64,000 nt of DNA from JANPJV01 sp031425695 (GCA_031425695.1 JANPJV010000232.1:1-64000); one strand, 5' to 3'. Counted from the stretch's first letter, positions 22,417 through 30,988 are shown. Numbers and translations: made by a program. Notes: generated by a model from the sequence alone, not told the origin.

Positions 22417-22563
22417 GGAAAGATCACCGCAGATGGAATGCGGCGCATTGTAGTCCCGCACACGAGCGAGAAAGGTATGTATGCGCGGTGAGAATGGCCG
22501 GTGAAGACGCTTATTTTGTGAAAATCCAGCCCGTCGCACACCCTGTTTTCTTTTGGATAACAA

Positions 22564-23496
22564 TCATTTAACGATTTTTCGGCTCGACGCCGGCTTGGGT
22601 GTTCCGCCGGCACGCTGCCGTCGCGCAATCGCGCGTTCGACATGTTCGATCACCAGGCTCGCCACGTCGACGCCCGAGGCGCCCTCGATGCCCTCGAGAC
22701 CGGGTGAGGAATTGACCTCCAGCACCAGCGGACCGCGCTCCGAGCGCAACAGATCGACACCGGCAACGTCGAGGCCCATGACCGCGGCCGCCTGCACGGC
22801 CGTCGCGCGCTCCTCGCGGGTGATGCGCGCCTGCAGCGCATGCCCGCCGCGATGCAGGTTCGAGCGGAACTCGCCCTCCCGGGCACGCCGCACCATCGAG
22901 GCGACGACCTTGCCCCCGACCACGAAGGCGCGCAGGTCAGTGCCCTGCGCCTCGGCGATGAATTCCTGCATCAGGAACTGCGCACGCACGCCGCGGAAGG
23001 CTTCTACCAGGCTCATGGACGTTGACCGCGAATCGGCCAGTACCACGCCCTTCCCCTGCGTGCCTTCGACCAGCTTGAGCACGTGTGGAGGCTCCCCGAG
23101 CATGGTCAGCAGGTCCTCGGTGTCGTCGGGGCTGTCGGCGCACACGGTGGTTGGCAGCCCGATGCCGAGTTGCGAGAGCAGTTGCATCGAGCGCAGCTTG
23201 TCGCGCGCGCGCTGGATCGCGTCCGAGGTGTTCGCCGTGTACACGTTCATCGATTCGAACTGGCGCACCACCGCGGTCCCGTAGAACGTGATCGAGGCGC
23301 CGATGCGTGGGATCACCGCGTCGAAGCCCTCGAGCGCGCGACCCTTGTAGTGGATCTCGGCGAGGCCCGGGCTGATGCGCATGTAGCAGCGCAGCGGATC
23401 CACCACCTTGACGATATGGCCGCGCACACGCCCGGCCTCGATCAGGCGCCGGGTCGAATACAGCTGCCGATTGCGCGAAAGGATGGCGAGCTTCAT
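22564..23496 (-). CDS. rimK: ATP-grasp glutamate ligase, ribosomal protein S6 modification enzyme
   Basis: This 310-residue ATP-grasp ligase of the RimK family adds glutamate residues to the C-terminus of ribosomal protein S6. Evidence is the N-terminal MKLAILSRN and YSTRRLIEA, the ATP-grasp signatures VLKLVEGTQGKGVVLAD and FIAEAQGTDLRAFVVG, and the metal-binding VLEVNSSPGLEGIE end. The start overlaps the stop of the protease-like gene (ATGA), so the two form one unit comparable to the pseudomonad rimBK arrangement. An Arg/Lys-rich tail ends the protein. Confidence 0.9.
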   Translation of the reverse strand: MKLAILSRNRQLYSTRRLIEAGRVRGHIVKVVDPLRCYMRISPGLAEIHYKGRALEGFDAVIPRIGASITFYGTAVVRQFESMNVYTANTSDAIQRARDKLRSMQLLSQLGIGLPTTVCADSPDDTEDLLTMLGEPPHVLKLVEGTQGKGVVLADSRSTSMSLVEAFRGVRAQFLMQEFIAEAQGTDLRAFVVGGKVVASMVRRAREGEFRSNLHRGGHALQARITREERATAVQAAAVMGLDVAGVDLLRSERGPLVLEVNSSPGLEGIEGASGVDVASLVIEHVERAIARRQRAGGTPKPASSRKIVK

Positions 23497-23978
23497 GGAT
23501 GTCGTTCAGTGCCACTGGTGGCCGACGCGACGCCGGTGAGCGGGCGCGGCAGGGTGAAGGAAAGTGCCGGGTCGACCAAGAGCCGCCCGCTCATCGCGGT
23601 GCGTCCCAGCAGCATCGGAAACAGCATGCGGCGGCGATCGGCGAGATTGATCTCGACCTCCCATTGGCTGCCGGCCAATTCGAGGCGCGTGCGAATGAAC
23701 GGGCGGCGCGTAGTGTGGCCGCCCGAATCGGTAACGTCGCGTTCGTCGATGATCGGATTTTCCGATTCGATGGTGCTCGAGCTGGCGGTATCGGGCTCGA
23801 CCGCGAAGCGCACCCAGGGCATGCCTGCATGTGTGGTGCGCGTCTGCCAGACCACGTGCAGCGCGGACGAACGCGCTCCCGAATCGATCTTGGCCTTGAT
23901 CTCGCGCACGCCGAGCTCCGGCAGCGCGAGCCATTCGCGCCAACCGACGATCCGCAAGCTGGAGGAACGCGTGCTCAT
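23493..23978 (-). CDS. rimB: Retropepsin-like ATP-dependent zinc protease family protein, RimB-like
   Basis: The 161-residue protein carries the aspartic-protease-like KIDSGARSSALH motif (DSGA) near residue 32 and the fold-closing LLGRTAMSGRLLVDP segment, as in the RimB/RloA2 retropepsin-like family. It is translationally coupled to rimK. In Pseudomonas, RimB was reported to work with RimK in S6 processing. The same role here is inferred from synteny. No signal peptide is present, so it acts in the cytoplasm. It shares the divergent gap at 23979-24176 with mscL, which is occupied by a family B repeat. Confidence 0.75.
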   Translation of the reverse strand: MSTRSSSLRIVGWREWLALPELGVREIKAKIDSGARSSALHVVWQTRTTHAGMPWVRFAVEPDTASSSTIESENPIIDERDVTDSGGHTTRRPFIRTRLELAGSQWEVEINLADRRRMLFPMLLGRTAMSGRLLVDPALSFTLPRPLTGVASATSGTERHP

Positions 23979-24029
23979 GGAAAAAGGCTAGCACGGGATG
24001 CGTGACAGGAAGTTGCAACGGCGGGGTTG

Positions 24030-24124
24030 GTGTCGGTTTCGGTTATCGGTTTCGGTAAAAGCGGAGCGCCCCGACCTCGCGGCGCGCAAGAGCTTTTCCG
24101 AAACCGACAACCGAAACCGAAACC
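24030..24124. repeat. Inverted repeat GTGTCGGTTTCGGTTATCGG (family B, copy 3)
   Basis: The left arm GTGTCGGTTTCGGTTATCGG, then TTTCGG, faces CCGAAACCGACAACCGAAAC (ending 24124). The centre (about 40 bases) holds a GC-rich hairpin. It lies between the divergent rimB and mscL genes. The left arm creates an apparent 50-codon upstream extension of mscL that is not used. Confidence 0.85.
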
Positions 24125-24176
24125 AGGACCGCAGTGCAGATCTAGACTGGAGCAACCCAACCCCCATGAGCAGCCC

Positions 24177-24590
24177 ATGAGCTTCTTCAGCGAGTTCCGC
24201 GATTTCGCGATGCGCGGCAACGTTATCGACCTGGCAGTCGGCGTGGTCATCGGCGGCGCCTTTGGCAAGATCGTCAGCGCGGTGGTCGACAAAATACTGA
24301 TGCCACCGCTGGGCTACGTCATGGGCGGCATCGATTTCGCCGACAAGAAATTTGTGATCCAGGATGCCTTGCTCGAGGGCGCTACCGTGGTCCGCCCCGA
24401 AGTTGCGCTCGGCTACGGTGAATTCATCAACGCGCTGATCCAGTTCATCATCGTCGCGTGGGCCTTGTTCCTGGTGATCAAGACCATGAACCGCATGAAG
24501 CGCAAACAGGCCGCCGCGCCCGAAGTGGCGCCGGAGCCGTCCGAGGACGTGCTGCTGTTGCGGGAGATCAGGGATCTGTTGAAGCGCTGA
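24177..24590 (+). CDS. mscL: Large-conductance mechanosensitive channel
   Basis: This 137-residue channel opens under membrane tension to release solutes during hypo-osmotic shock. Signatures are the N-terminal amphipathic FFSEFRDFAMRGNVIDLAVGVVIGGAFG (in parts: RGNVIDLAVGV then GGAFGKIV), TM1, a periplasmic loop, TM2 with INALIQFIIVAWALFLVIK, and a C-terminal helix (EDVLLLREIRDLL). Length is typical. The ATG at 24177 overlaps the stop of a four-codon mini-ORF (ATG at 24166) that is preceded by GGAG. The mscL start itself has no direct Shine-Dalgarno. Confidence 0.95.
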   Translation: MSFFSEFRDFAMRGNVIDLAVGVVIGGAFGKIVSAVVDKILMPPLGYVMGGIDFADKKFVIQDALLEGATVVRPEVALGYGEFINALIQFIIVAWALFLVIKTMNRMKRKQAAAPEVAPEPSEDVLLLREIRDLLKR

Positions 24591-24601
24591 TGCGTGGCTT
24601 T

Positions 24602-24694
24602 CGTAGGTCATGTTGACCGCGCAAGCGGTCTACTTGACGCCCTTTTGCCGCAATAGCCGTCAAGTAGGCCGCTTGCGCGGCCAACATGACCTAC
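24602..24694. repeat. Long inverted repeat (family A, copy 2)
   Basis: The arms of 37 bases (24603-24639 and 24658-24694) pair with two compensating-type changes relative to perfect complementarity. The outer GTAGGTCATGTTG and inner CTACTTGACG match the element at 1-91, while the middle bases differ. It lies between the convergent ends of mscL and the aldehyde dehydrogenase gene, a natural place for a two-way terminator. Confidence 0.9.
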
Positions 24695-24704
24695 CAGAGC
24701 ATGC

Positions 24705-26117
24705 TTACCTCGTGAGGAACTTCACCAAAAAATCCGCGAGCCCCTTGTACGGCGGCTTGAGCAGCGCGGTGGAGGCGAAGCGGGCCTGGTAGAAAACCGG
24801 CTTCTGCTTGGAGAAGGTCAGGAAGCCATGGTGGCCGTGGTAGTGGCCCATGCCGGACGGGCCGATGCCGCCGAAAGGCAGTGCGGTCTGGGCGATGTGC
24901 AGTACGCAGTCGTTGACGGTCACGCCGCCTGCAGTGGTGCGCTCGAGCACCTGCGCGGTGCGGTCCTTGTCGAGATCGAAATGGTAGAGCGCGAGCGGGC
25001 GGTCATTCGCGTTGATGTACGCGATGGCCTCGTCGAGATTGCGATAGGGCAGGATCGGCAGGATCGGTCCGAAGATTTCCTCGCGCATCAGCCGTGACTC
25101 GGGCTTGGCGCCGAGAATGAGCGTCGGCGGCAGCACCCGTGTCGCAGGATCGAGCGTTTCGTTCGCCGGATTGAGGCTGATCACGCGCGCGCCGGCGGCC
25201 TGCGCTTCGCTGATCAACGTGGTGAGCCGGGCGTAATGACGATCGTTGGCGACCGAGGTGTAGTCGGGCGTCAGCAGGAGGCTCGGGTAGCGCTCACGAA
25301 TCTCGCGGGTCAAGGCATCGACCAGCGGCTCGATCTGATCTTCGGGACACAGGATGTAGTCGGGCGCGATGCAGGTCTGCCCGGCATTCAGGAACTTGCC
25401 GGCCGCAAGCCGCGCGGCGGCAGTCGCGATCGGGTAGCCCGGTGCGATGATCGCTGGCGACTTGCCGCCGAGCTCCAGGGTGACCGGCGTCAGGTTCTTC
25501 GCCGCCGCCTGCATCACCAGCCGCCCCACGTGGGTCGAGCCGGTAAAGAACAGATGGTCGAAGGGCAGCGCCGAAAATTCCGATGCCACCTCGGGGCCAC
25601 CGAGCACGACCGCAACGCGCTCCTCCGGAAACACCTCCGCCAGCAACGACTTGAGCAGGTCCGAGGTGCGCGGAGTCAGCTCGGATGGCTTGAGCATCAC
25701 GTGGTTGCCCGCGGCGATCGCCGCGGCGAGCGGCATCAATGCCAGGTTCACCGGGTAGTTCCACGGCGAGATGATCCCGACCACGCCGACCGGCTGGTAG
25801 CGGATCTCGCTGCGTGCCGGCTGGAACTGCAGGCTGGTCGGAACGCGCTTGGGCTTCATCCACCGGCGCAATTTGCCGACCGCGTAATCGATGTCGTGCA
25901 GTACGGTCATCACGTCCGAGATCAGGGTCTCGTGGCGTGAGCGTCGGCCGAAATCCGCGGCGATGGCGGTGACTATTTCTTCCTGGCGGCGCTTGACCAC
26001 CGCGCGCAGGCGCTTCAAGTCATCGACGCGCTGCGCGTAATCCGGCACCCGCCGCGCATGCGCTTCGCGCTGGCGCCGCATCAGACCGGACAGCAGATCG
26101 GGCATGGAACCGTCCAT
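24705..26117 (-). CDS. Coniferyl-aldehyde dehydrogenase-type NAD(P)-dependent aldehyde dehydrogenase
   Basis: This 470-residue aldehyde dehydrogenase has the cofactor motif FTGSTHVG, the catalytic glutamate in LELGGKSP and the catalytic cysteine in NAGQTCIAPDY. The class 3-type features IISPWNYPVNLALMPL, MLKPSELTPRTS and the ending PSGMGHYHGHHGFLTFS match the coniferyl aldehyde dehydrogenase (CalB)/fatty aldehyde group. The C-terminal basic hydrophobic end may bind membrane. The start may be ATG 26117 or 26105. The second has GGACGG in front. No aromatic pathway genes are nearby, so the physiological aldehyde is unknown. Confidence 0.8.
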   Translation of the reverse strand: MDGSMPDLLSGLMRRQREAHARRVPDYAQRVDDLKRLRAVVKRRQEEIVTAIAADFGRRSRHETLISDVMTVLHDIDYAVGKLRRWMKPKRVPTSLQFQPARSEIRYQPVGVVGIISPWNYPVNLALMPLAAAIAAGNHVMLKPSELTPRTSDLLKSLLAEVFPEERVAVVLGGPEVASEFSALPFDHLFFTGSTHVGRLVMQAAAKNLTPVTLELGGKSPAIIAPGYPIATAAARLAAGKFLNAGQTCIAPDYILCPEDQIEPLVDALTREIRERYPSLLLTPDYTSVANDRHYARLTTLISEAQAAGARVISLNPANETLDPATRVLPPTLILGAKPESRLMREEIFGPILPILPYRNLDEAIAYINANDRPLALYHFDLDKDRTAQVLERTTAGGVTVNDCVLHIAQTALPFGGIGPSGMGHYHGHHGFLTFSKQKPVFYQARFASTALLKPPYKGLADFLVKFLTR

Positions 26118-26209
26118 CGCGCAGTACTCGATTTGGCTTGGTGTCCGAGGATACGCCCGGGGAAGTTGAGCAGATGCGTCAGGGTGAGCCCTGGGGTGCC
26201 GTGGATTTG

Positions 26210-26322
26210 CTCCCCTCTCCCATGCTCTCAGGGAGAGGGGCCGGGGGAGAGGGCGCCTTTACTTTCGGAGGAACGCCCTCTCTCCCAGCCCGTCTCCCCA
26301 GAAGCATGGGAGAGGGGAGCAA
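26210..26322. repeat. Nested inverted repeat CTCCCCTCTCCCATGCT (family C, copy 2)
   Basis: The outer arms GCTCCCCTCTCCCATGCT and AGCATGGGAGAGGGGAGC are perfect complements. The inner arms GGGGAGAGGGCG and CGCCCTCTCTCCC also pair. The element fills the gap between the pgeF stop and the aldehyde dehydrogenase start, both minus strand. Confidence 0.9.
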
Positions 26323-26324
26323 CG

Positions 26325-27065
26325 CTACCGCTTCAACCACACCAGCGTCGCCATGCGCCCGCTGCTGGCGCCATCGCGGCGATGCGAATGCAGGGACGGG
26401 TCGTTGAAGGTGCAGCGCTCGCCGCCGCTGATGGCGATGATCCCGGCAGCGGCCAAGCGCCGCCGCGCGAGTGCGTAGAGGTCGGCCTGCCAGCGGTCGT
26501 CGCGGCCTGGTTGAAAGCATTCCGCGCAACCCGGATCGGCCGCGAGCATCGACTCGCGCACCTCGGGGCCGACTTCGAACGCCGCCTGGCTGATGGCCGG
26601 TCCAAGCCATGCGTGCAAACACGCGGGCGACGATTGCATCTGCGCAAGCGTGCTTTCGATCACGCCGGCGGCAAGTCCGCGCCATCCGGCATGGATCGCC
26701 GCGACTTCGTGTGCATCGTTGCTCGCGAGCACGATCGGCAGGCAGTCGGCAGTGAGGACCACGGCCGCGCGCATTGATTCCCGCAGGACGCAGGCATCGG
26801 CAATGCGTTCGGCCTGGGTTGCGGCCGGATCATCGATCCAGACGCGGATGCCATGGACCTGGTGCAGCCAGGCAGGATCGCCGGCCAACTCGAGGCGGTC
26901 ACAGAGCAGCGAGCGGTTGCGCATCACCGCAGCCGCATCGTCGCCGCAGCGGTCACCGAAATTGGCCGGGCCAAAAGGTGGGAGAGAAACGCCGGAGAAG
27001 GTACGCGTGGCGGTGCCGGCACGGATGCCATTGGGCATTCCGGTGGCCTCGATCCAGCCGATCAT
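26325..27065 (-). CDS. pgeF: Peptidoglycan editing factor / multicopper polyphenol oxidase (laccase-domain) family
   Basis: The 246-residue protein of the YfiH/PgeF family has the conserved zinc/copper-binding HQVHG, ADCLPIV and HAGWRG motifs. In E. coli, PgeF keeps peptidoglycan composition correct by removing misincorporated L-Ser from UDP-MurNAc precursors; other members are described as purine nucleosidases. The rluD-pgeF order found here (rluD upstream on the same strand, 114 bases away) is a widespread pairing and supports the call. bamD diverges from rluD, also as in other gammaproteobacteria. Confidence 0.9.
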   Translation of the reverse strand: MIGWIEATGMPNGIRAGTATRTFSGVSLPPFGPANFGDRCGDDAAAVMRNRSLLCDRLELAGDPAWLHQVHGIRVWIDDPAATQAERIADACVLRESMRAAVVLTADCLPIVLASNDAHEVAAIHAGWRGLAAGVIESTLAQMQSSPACLHAWLGPAISQAAFEVGPEVRESMLAADPGCAECFQPGRDDRWQADLYALARRRLAAAGIIAISGGERCTFNDPSLHSHRRDGASSGRMATLVWLKR

Positions 27066-27092
27066 CGCGACCTCTCATGTGGCGTGCGGCGC

Positions 27093-27166
27093 GCGGGTCC
27101 GCACCATGTCTGGACGCTCTTCCGAGTCTGGGCGAAAAAGCGTTCGGACAAGGTCCGAACCCACGC
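27093..27166. repeat. Inverted repeat GGGTCCGCACCATGTCTGGAC (family F, copy 2)
   Basis: The left arm (27093-27122) and right arm (27134-27166, GAAAAAGCGTTCGGACAAGG, then TCCGAACCCACGC) are imperfect complements. It is related to 12330-12402. It lies between rluD and pgeF on the same strand. Confidence 0.75.
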
Positions 27167-27179
27167 AGCACCATGCAAA

Positions 27180-28136
27180 TCAAGCGCGGGCTTGCGCATC
27201 GCTTCGCAACACCGCCAGCAGAGCCTCGAAATCCGCCGGCAGCGGTGCCTCGACGGTGACCGCTTCACCACTGCGCGGATGCGCGAAACTCAAGGTGTGT
27301 GCGTGCAGTGCCTGGCGGCGAAAGTTGCCCAGCGCGACGCGCAGTTCCGGACCGGCGCCGGCGGGCAACCGCAGGCCGCCGCCGTACACCTGGTCGCCGA
27401 CGATGCCCCACCGCAAGTGCGCGAGGTGTACCCGGATCTGGTGGGTGCGGCCGGTTTCGAGCGCCACCCGCAGCAGGCTGTGCGCGGGGAATTTTTCGAC
27501 GACGCGGTAATGGCTGACCGACGGCCTGCCGTTGTCGACGATGGCCATCCGCAGGCGATCCGTCGGGTGGCGTCCGATCGGTGCGTCGATGGTGCCGCCG
27601 GCAATCACCTTGCCGAAGACCAGCGCGAAATACTCGCGCTTGACGTCACGTGCCGCGAGCGCCTTGACCAGCGAGTTGTGGGCCTCGGACGTGCGCGCGA
27701 CCACCATCACGCCACTCGTGTCCTTGTCGAGCCGATGGACAACCCCAGCGCGCGGCACTGCCGCCAGCGCGGGCTCGTGATGCAGCAGCGCGTTGACCAG
27801 CGTACCGCTGCGGTTGCCGGCACCCGGATGCACCACCAAACCGGCGGGCTTGTTGAGCACGAAGAAATCGGGATCTTCATGCAGGATTTCGAGCGCGATA
27901 TCCTCGCCGACGTCGGTGAGCACCGGCTCTGCGATGGTCTCCACGCGCACGCGCTCGCCACCACTGACGCCATCGCGTGGCTTGGCGACGCGCCCATCGA
28001 TGAGCACCCGCCCTTCCTTGATCCAGCCGGCGAGCTTCGATCGCGAAAACTGCGGAAAGGTCTGCGCGAGCGCGGCATCGAAGCGCAGCCCGGCACAGGC
28101 GAATGGAACTTGCCCTTCGAGGATTTCATTGCTCAT
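27180..28136 (-). CDS. rluD: 23S rRNA pseudouridine(1911/1915/1917) synthase
   Basis: This 318-residue RluD has an N-terminal S4 domain (about 17-80; RFDAALAQTFPQFSRSKLAGWI) and the catalytic pseudouridine synthase domain with GVVHRLDKDTSGVMVVA (catalytic aspartate in RLDKDTSG). GRTHQIRVHLAHL and GDQVYGG are also present. It modifies helix 69 of 23S rRNA. It diverges from bamD and precedes pgeF. Length is as expected. Confidence 0.95.
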   Translation of the reverse strand: MSNEILEGQVPFACAGLRFDAALAQTFPQFSRSKLAGWIKEGRVLIDGRVAKPRDGVSGGERVRVETIAEPVLTDVGEDIALEILHEDPDFFVLNKPAGLVVHPGAGNRSGTLVNALLHHEPALAAVPRAGVVHRLDKDTSGVMVVARTSEAHNSLVKALAARDVKREYFALVFGKVIAGGTIDAPIGRHPTDRLRMAIVDNGRPSVSHYRVVEKFPAHSLLRVALETGRTHQIRVHLAHLRWGIVGDQVYGGGLRLPAGAGPELRVALGNFRRQALHAHTLSFAHPRSGEAVTVEAPLPADFEALLAVLRSDAQARA

Positions 28137-28235
28137 GTATCAAGCCTGCCTGAATCGCGACTGCCCGCCTTAGGGCGGGGGGCGGGGCGACGTAGGCTAT
28201 CATCGCCGACCTTGCCCAAATCGGTCTCTCGCCTC

Positions 28236-29051
28236 ATGCGGTTTTTCGCGTCCAGTTTCATTCGCCCGTTGCTTTTGGGTCTCGCCCTCGCCGCGCTGGC
28301 AGCTTGTAGTGGTGAGAAGAGCAAGGAAGAGACCGAAACCCTGGCGCTGGAACCCTTGTATGCAGAGGCCAAAGGTTCGCTCGATAACGGCAACTACGAG
28401 CGCGCGGTGCGCTACTACAAGCGCCTGACCTCGCGCTTTCCGTTCGGTGACTATGCCGAACAGGCCCAGCTTGATCTCGCCTACGCGCAGTACAAGCAAT
28501 CGGAATACGACGATTCGATCAGCACCATCAACCGCTTCGTCAAGACTTATCCGGCGCATCCGAAGATCGACTACGCGTTCTACCTGCGTGGCTTGAACAA
28601 TTTCGATCGCAATCGCAGCTACATCGATCGCATCCTGCCCGGCCAGGCCGGCAATCGTGATTCCGAGTCTGCGCGTCGCGCGTTCAATGATTTCGGCGAG
28701 CTCCTGCGCCGCTACCCGCAGTCGCGCTATGCCATCGACGCCCGCCAGCGCATGGTCTTCCTGCGCAACGACCTCGCCGGCAGCGAGCTCGCGGTCGCGC
28801 GCTACTACTTCCGCCGTGGCGTCTACGTCGGCGCCGCCAGTCGCGCCAAGTTCATCATCGAGAACTACCAGCAGGCACAGCAGGTCCCGGACGCGCTCGC
28901 GATCATGGCGCAGTCCTATGCCGCCCTCGGCCAACCCGATCTCGCCGCCGACGCCAAACGCACCCTCGAGCTCAACGCCCCCGATCACCCGTACCTGACC
29001 GGCGTGAAAGAAGGCGACGAAGGCTTCATGAGCAAGCTCTGGCCTTTCTAA
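28236..29051 (+). CDS. bamD: Outer membrane assembly lipoprotein BamD
   Basis: The 271-residue essential lipoprotein of the beta-barrel assembly machine has a signal peptide and a lipobox LAAC with the lipidated cysteine at residue 24. TPR-type repeats follow (YAEAKGSLDNGNYERAVRYYKRL; FVKTYPAHPKIDYAFYLRGL; SARRAFNDFGELLRRYPQSRY). The very long ORF that continues upstream to 26853 is a shadow of rluD and pgeF on the other strand, so the start is the ATG at 28236. It diverges from rluD. Convergent nadE follows across a repeat-rich gap. Confidence 0.95.
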   Translation: MRFFASSFIRPLLLGLALAALAACSGEKSKEETETLALEPLYAEAKGSLDNGNYERAVRYYKRLTSRFPFGDYAEQAQLDLAYAQYKQSEYDDSISTINRFVKTYPAHPKIDYAFYLRGLNNFDRNRSYIDRILPGQAGNRDSESARRAFNDFGELLRRYPQSRYAIDARQRMVFLRNDLAGSELAVARYYFRRGVYVGAASRAKFIIENYQQAQQVPDALAIMAQSYAALGQPDLAADAKRTLELNAPDHPYLTGVKEGDEGFMSKLWPF

Positions 29052-29147
29052 TTGGTTCGTCCTGAATTCTCCTGCGGAGAATTCAAGCCGGGTCTGAAGC
29101 AGATCTCGCCCGCGGGGCAAAATGTCATTTTTGCCGCGCGATCGAGT

Positions 29148-29263
29148 GCTCCCCTCTCCTGCGATTTTGGGGAGAGGGGTTGGGAGAGAGGGCAGCTCCA
29201 CTGCCAGTTTCAAAAGCGCCCTCTCCCCCACCCCTCTCCCCAAAAGCATGGGAGAGGGGAGCG
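29148..29263. repeat. Nested inverted repeat GCTCCCCTCTCC (family C, copy 3)
   Basis: The outer arms GTGCTCCCCTCTCCTGCGAT and AGCATGGGAGAGGGGAGCG pair partly. The inner arms GGGGAGAGGGGTTGGGAGAG and CTCTCCCCCACCCCTCTCCCC also pair. The right outer arm is identical in core to those at 4946-4968 and 26304-26322. Confidence 0.85.
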
Positions 29264-29285
29264 AGTCGTTCACTGCGTACAGGCC

Positions 29286-29362
29286 GTCGCGCAGCAAAAA
29301 CCACGTTTTTGCTCCGCGGACCGCTCGCTCAACCGGCGAAAGTTTTCCGCAGGAAAACTTTC
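29286..29362. repeat. Pair of hairpins: AGCAAAAAC-CAC-GTTTTTGCT and GAAAGTTTTCC-GCA-GGAAAACTTTC
   Basis: The first hairpin is a near copy of 20036-20070. The second has the same layout (AACCGG, arm, GCA loop, arm) as the 39-base tandem units at 20085-20190 but different arm sequence. Both occur in the same order at the two places. Confidence 0.75.
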
Positions 29363-29368
29363 GACGAA

Positions 29369-30988
29369 TCAGCGATACCCCGAGCTGATCGGAAACCTGC
29401 GATCGCGCCCGAACGACCGCGCCGTCACGCGTGGACCCGGGGCGGATTGGCGGCGTTTGTATTCGTTGCGCAGCACGAGCGCGGCGACGCGTTCTACGGT
29501 GGCGCGGTCGTGGCCGGCGGCAACGATCGCGGAGCGCGGTTCGTCGAGCTCGATGAAGCGGCGCAGGATGTCGTCGAGCACGGGGTACGGCGGCAGTGAA
29601 TCCTGGTCGGTCTGGTTCTCGCGCAATTCCGCCGAGGGCGCGCGCGTGAGCACGGCTTCGGGGATGACCGCTGACTGCTCGTTGCGCCAGCGCGCGAGCG
29701 CGTAGACCTCGGTCTTGTAGACGTCCTTGATCGGCGCGAAGCCACCGCACATGTCGCCATAGATGGTGGCGTAGCCGACCGCCATTTCGCTCTTGTTGCC
29801 GGTGGTCAGGAGCAGGCCGCCGAACTTGTTGCTCATGGCCATGAGGATCACGCCGCGGCAACGCGCCTGCAGGTTCTCTTCGGTGGCATCCGGGGTGCGT
29901 CCGGCGAACACCGGCGCAAGCGTCTCGATGAAGGCATTGAAGGGCGCCTCGATCGACAGCATCTGCGTGCGCACGCCCTGCTTCTCGGCCTGAGCGAGCG
30001 CTTCGCGGTTACTGAGGTCGGAGGTATAGCGCGAAGGCAGCAACACCGCGGTCACTCGTTCCGCGCCGAGCGCATCGACGGCAATGGCGAGTGTCAGTGC
30101 CGAATCGATGCCGCCGGAGAGGCCGAGCAGCACGTCGCGAAAGCCGTTCTTGCGCACGTAGTCGGCGGTGGCGCGGACCAGCGCTCGATAGACCTCGCCT
30201 TCCGCCTCGGCGGGCTGGCGCGAGGGCCAGTCGACCGGGATCACGCGCACGCGGCCATCGGCTGCGGTGGCCACGTCGACCAGCAGTAGATGCTCCTCGA
30301 AAGCCGGTGCGACCGCACGCACCTTGCCGTCCGCATCGATGAGCAGGCTCTGGCCGTCGAACAGGAGGTCGTCCTGCCCGCCGATCAGGTTGCAGTAGAT
30401 CAGCGGCACGCCCTGCTCGCGCGCACGCAGCGCGATTTCGGCCTCGCGGTCGCCAGACTTGCCCTGATGATAGGGCGAAGCATTCAGCACCAGGAGCACT
30501 TGCGCACCGGCCGCGCACGCGGCGGCGGCGGGCTCGGGGAACCAGGCGTCCTCGCAGATGAGCACGCCAATCTTGAGCCCATCGCGCTCGACCACGCAGC
30601 TGCCGACCGCTTCATGGAAGTAGCGCTTTTCATCGAAGACGGTGTAGTTGGGCAGGCGCTGCTTGCGAGCCCGCGCAAGTTGCCCTGCGCCGCTCAGCCA
30701 GCTCGCGCTGTTGTAGCGCAGGCCCGCATGTTTTTCCGGATGACCGACCAGGACGTCGACCGGACTATCCGCGCTGGCGAGCTCGCCGAGCGCCTCGTCG
30801 AGGCGCATCTGGAAACCCGGCCGGAACAGCAGGTCTTCTGGTGGATAGCCGGACAACGCGAGCTCCGGTGTCACCAGCAACTGCGCTCCAGCAGTACCGG
30901 CAGCCGCGCGCAGCTCCGCGATCCGGGACCGATTAGCCGGCACGGCGCCGACCGGGAAGTCATGCTGCGCCAGAGCGATTCGGTACAC
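29369..30988 (-). CDS. nadE: Glutamine-dependent NAD+ synthase
   Basis: This 539-residue two-domain enzyme makes NAD+ from deamido-NAD with glutamine as the nitrogen source. The N-terminal nitrilase-type glutaminase (about 1-250) has the triad glutamate in TPELALSGYP, lysine in KQRLPNY and cysteine in VLICEDAWF. The C-terminal synthase (about 275-539) has the P-loop GLSGGIDS and TTGNKSEMAVGYAT. Starting at GTG 30988 (GAGAA seven bases upstream) gives YRIALAQ, the usual N-terminus. The ORF's further 45 codons look non-coding. It lies between the bamD repeat gap and the sucD terminator. Confidence 0.93.
   Translation of the reverse strand: MYRIALAQHDFPVGAVPANRSRIAELRAAAGTAGAQLLVTPELALSGYPPEDLLFRPGFQMRLDEALGELASADSPVDVLVGHPEKHAGLRYNSASWLSGAGQLARARKQRLPNYTVFDEKRYFHEAVGSCVVERDGLKIGVLICEDAWFPEPAAAACAAGAQVLLVLNASPYHQGKSGDREAEIALRAREQGVPLIYCNLIGGQDDLLFDGQSLLIDADGKVRAVAPAFEEHLLLVDVATAADGRVRVIPVDWPSRQPAEAEGEVYRALVRATADYVRKNGFRDVLLGLSGGIDSALTLAIAVDALGAERVTAVLLPSRYTSDLSNREALAQAEKQGVRTQMLSIEAPFNAFIETLAPVFAGRTPDATEENLQARCRGVILMAMSNKFGGLLLTTGNKSEMAVGYATIYGDMCGGFAPIKDVYKTEVYALARWRNEQSAVIPEAVLTRAPSAELRENQTDQDSLPPYPVLDDILRRFIELDEPRSAIVAAGHDRATVERVAALVLRNEYKRRQSAPGPRVTARSFGRDRRFPISSGYR

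Larger units (their letters stand above)
29052..29368. other. Repeat-filled convergent gap between bamD and nadE
   Basis: In order, this 317-base gap holds the hairpin GAATTCTCC-TGC-GGAGAATTC (29064-29084), the family C nested repeat (29148-29263), the AGCAAAAAC hairpin (29286-29319) and the hairpin GAAAGTTTTCC-GCA-GGAAAACTTTC (29338-29362). I see no gene in it. Several of these hairpins could stop transcription from both sides. Confidence 0.75.

Noticed and set aside
26853..28235. A 461-codon plus-strand extension in front of bamD
   Set aside because: It runs opposite to pgeF and rluD, both certain from motifs, and crosses their repeat gap. The BamD signal peptide begins exactly at ATG 28236.
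28200..29861. A 553-codon minus-strand ORF opposite bamD and overlapping nadE
   Set aside because: It shadows the certain bamD and nadE genes, has no recognisable domain and crosses the repeat-filled gap.
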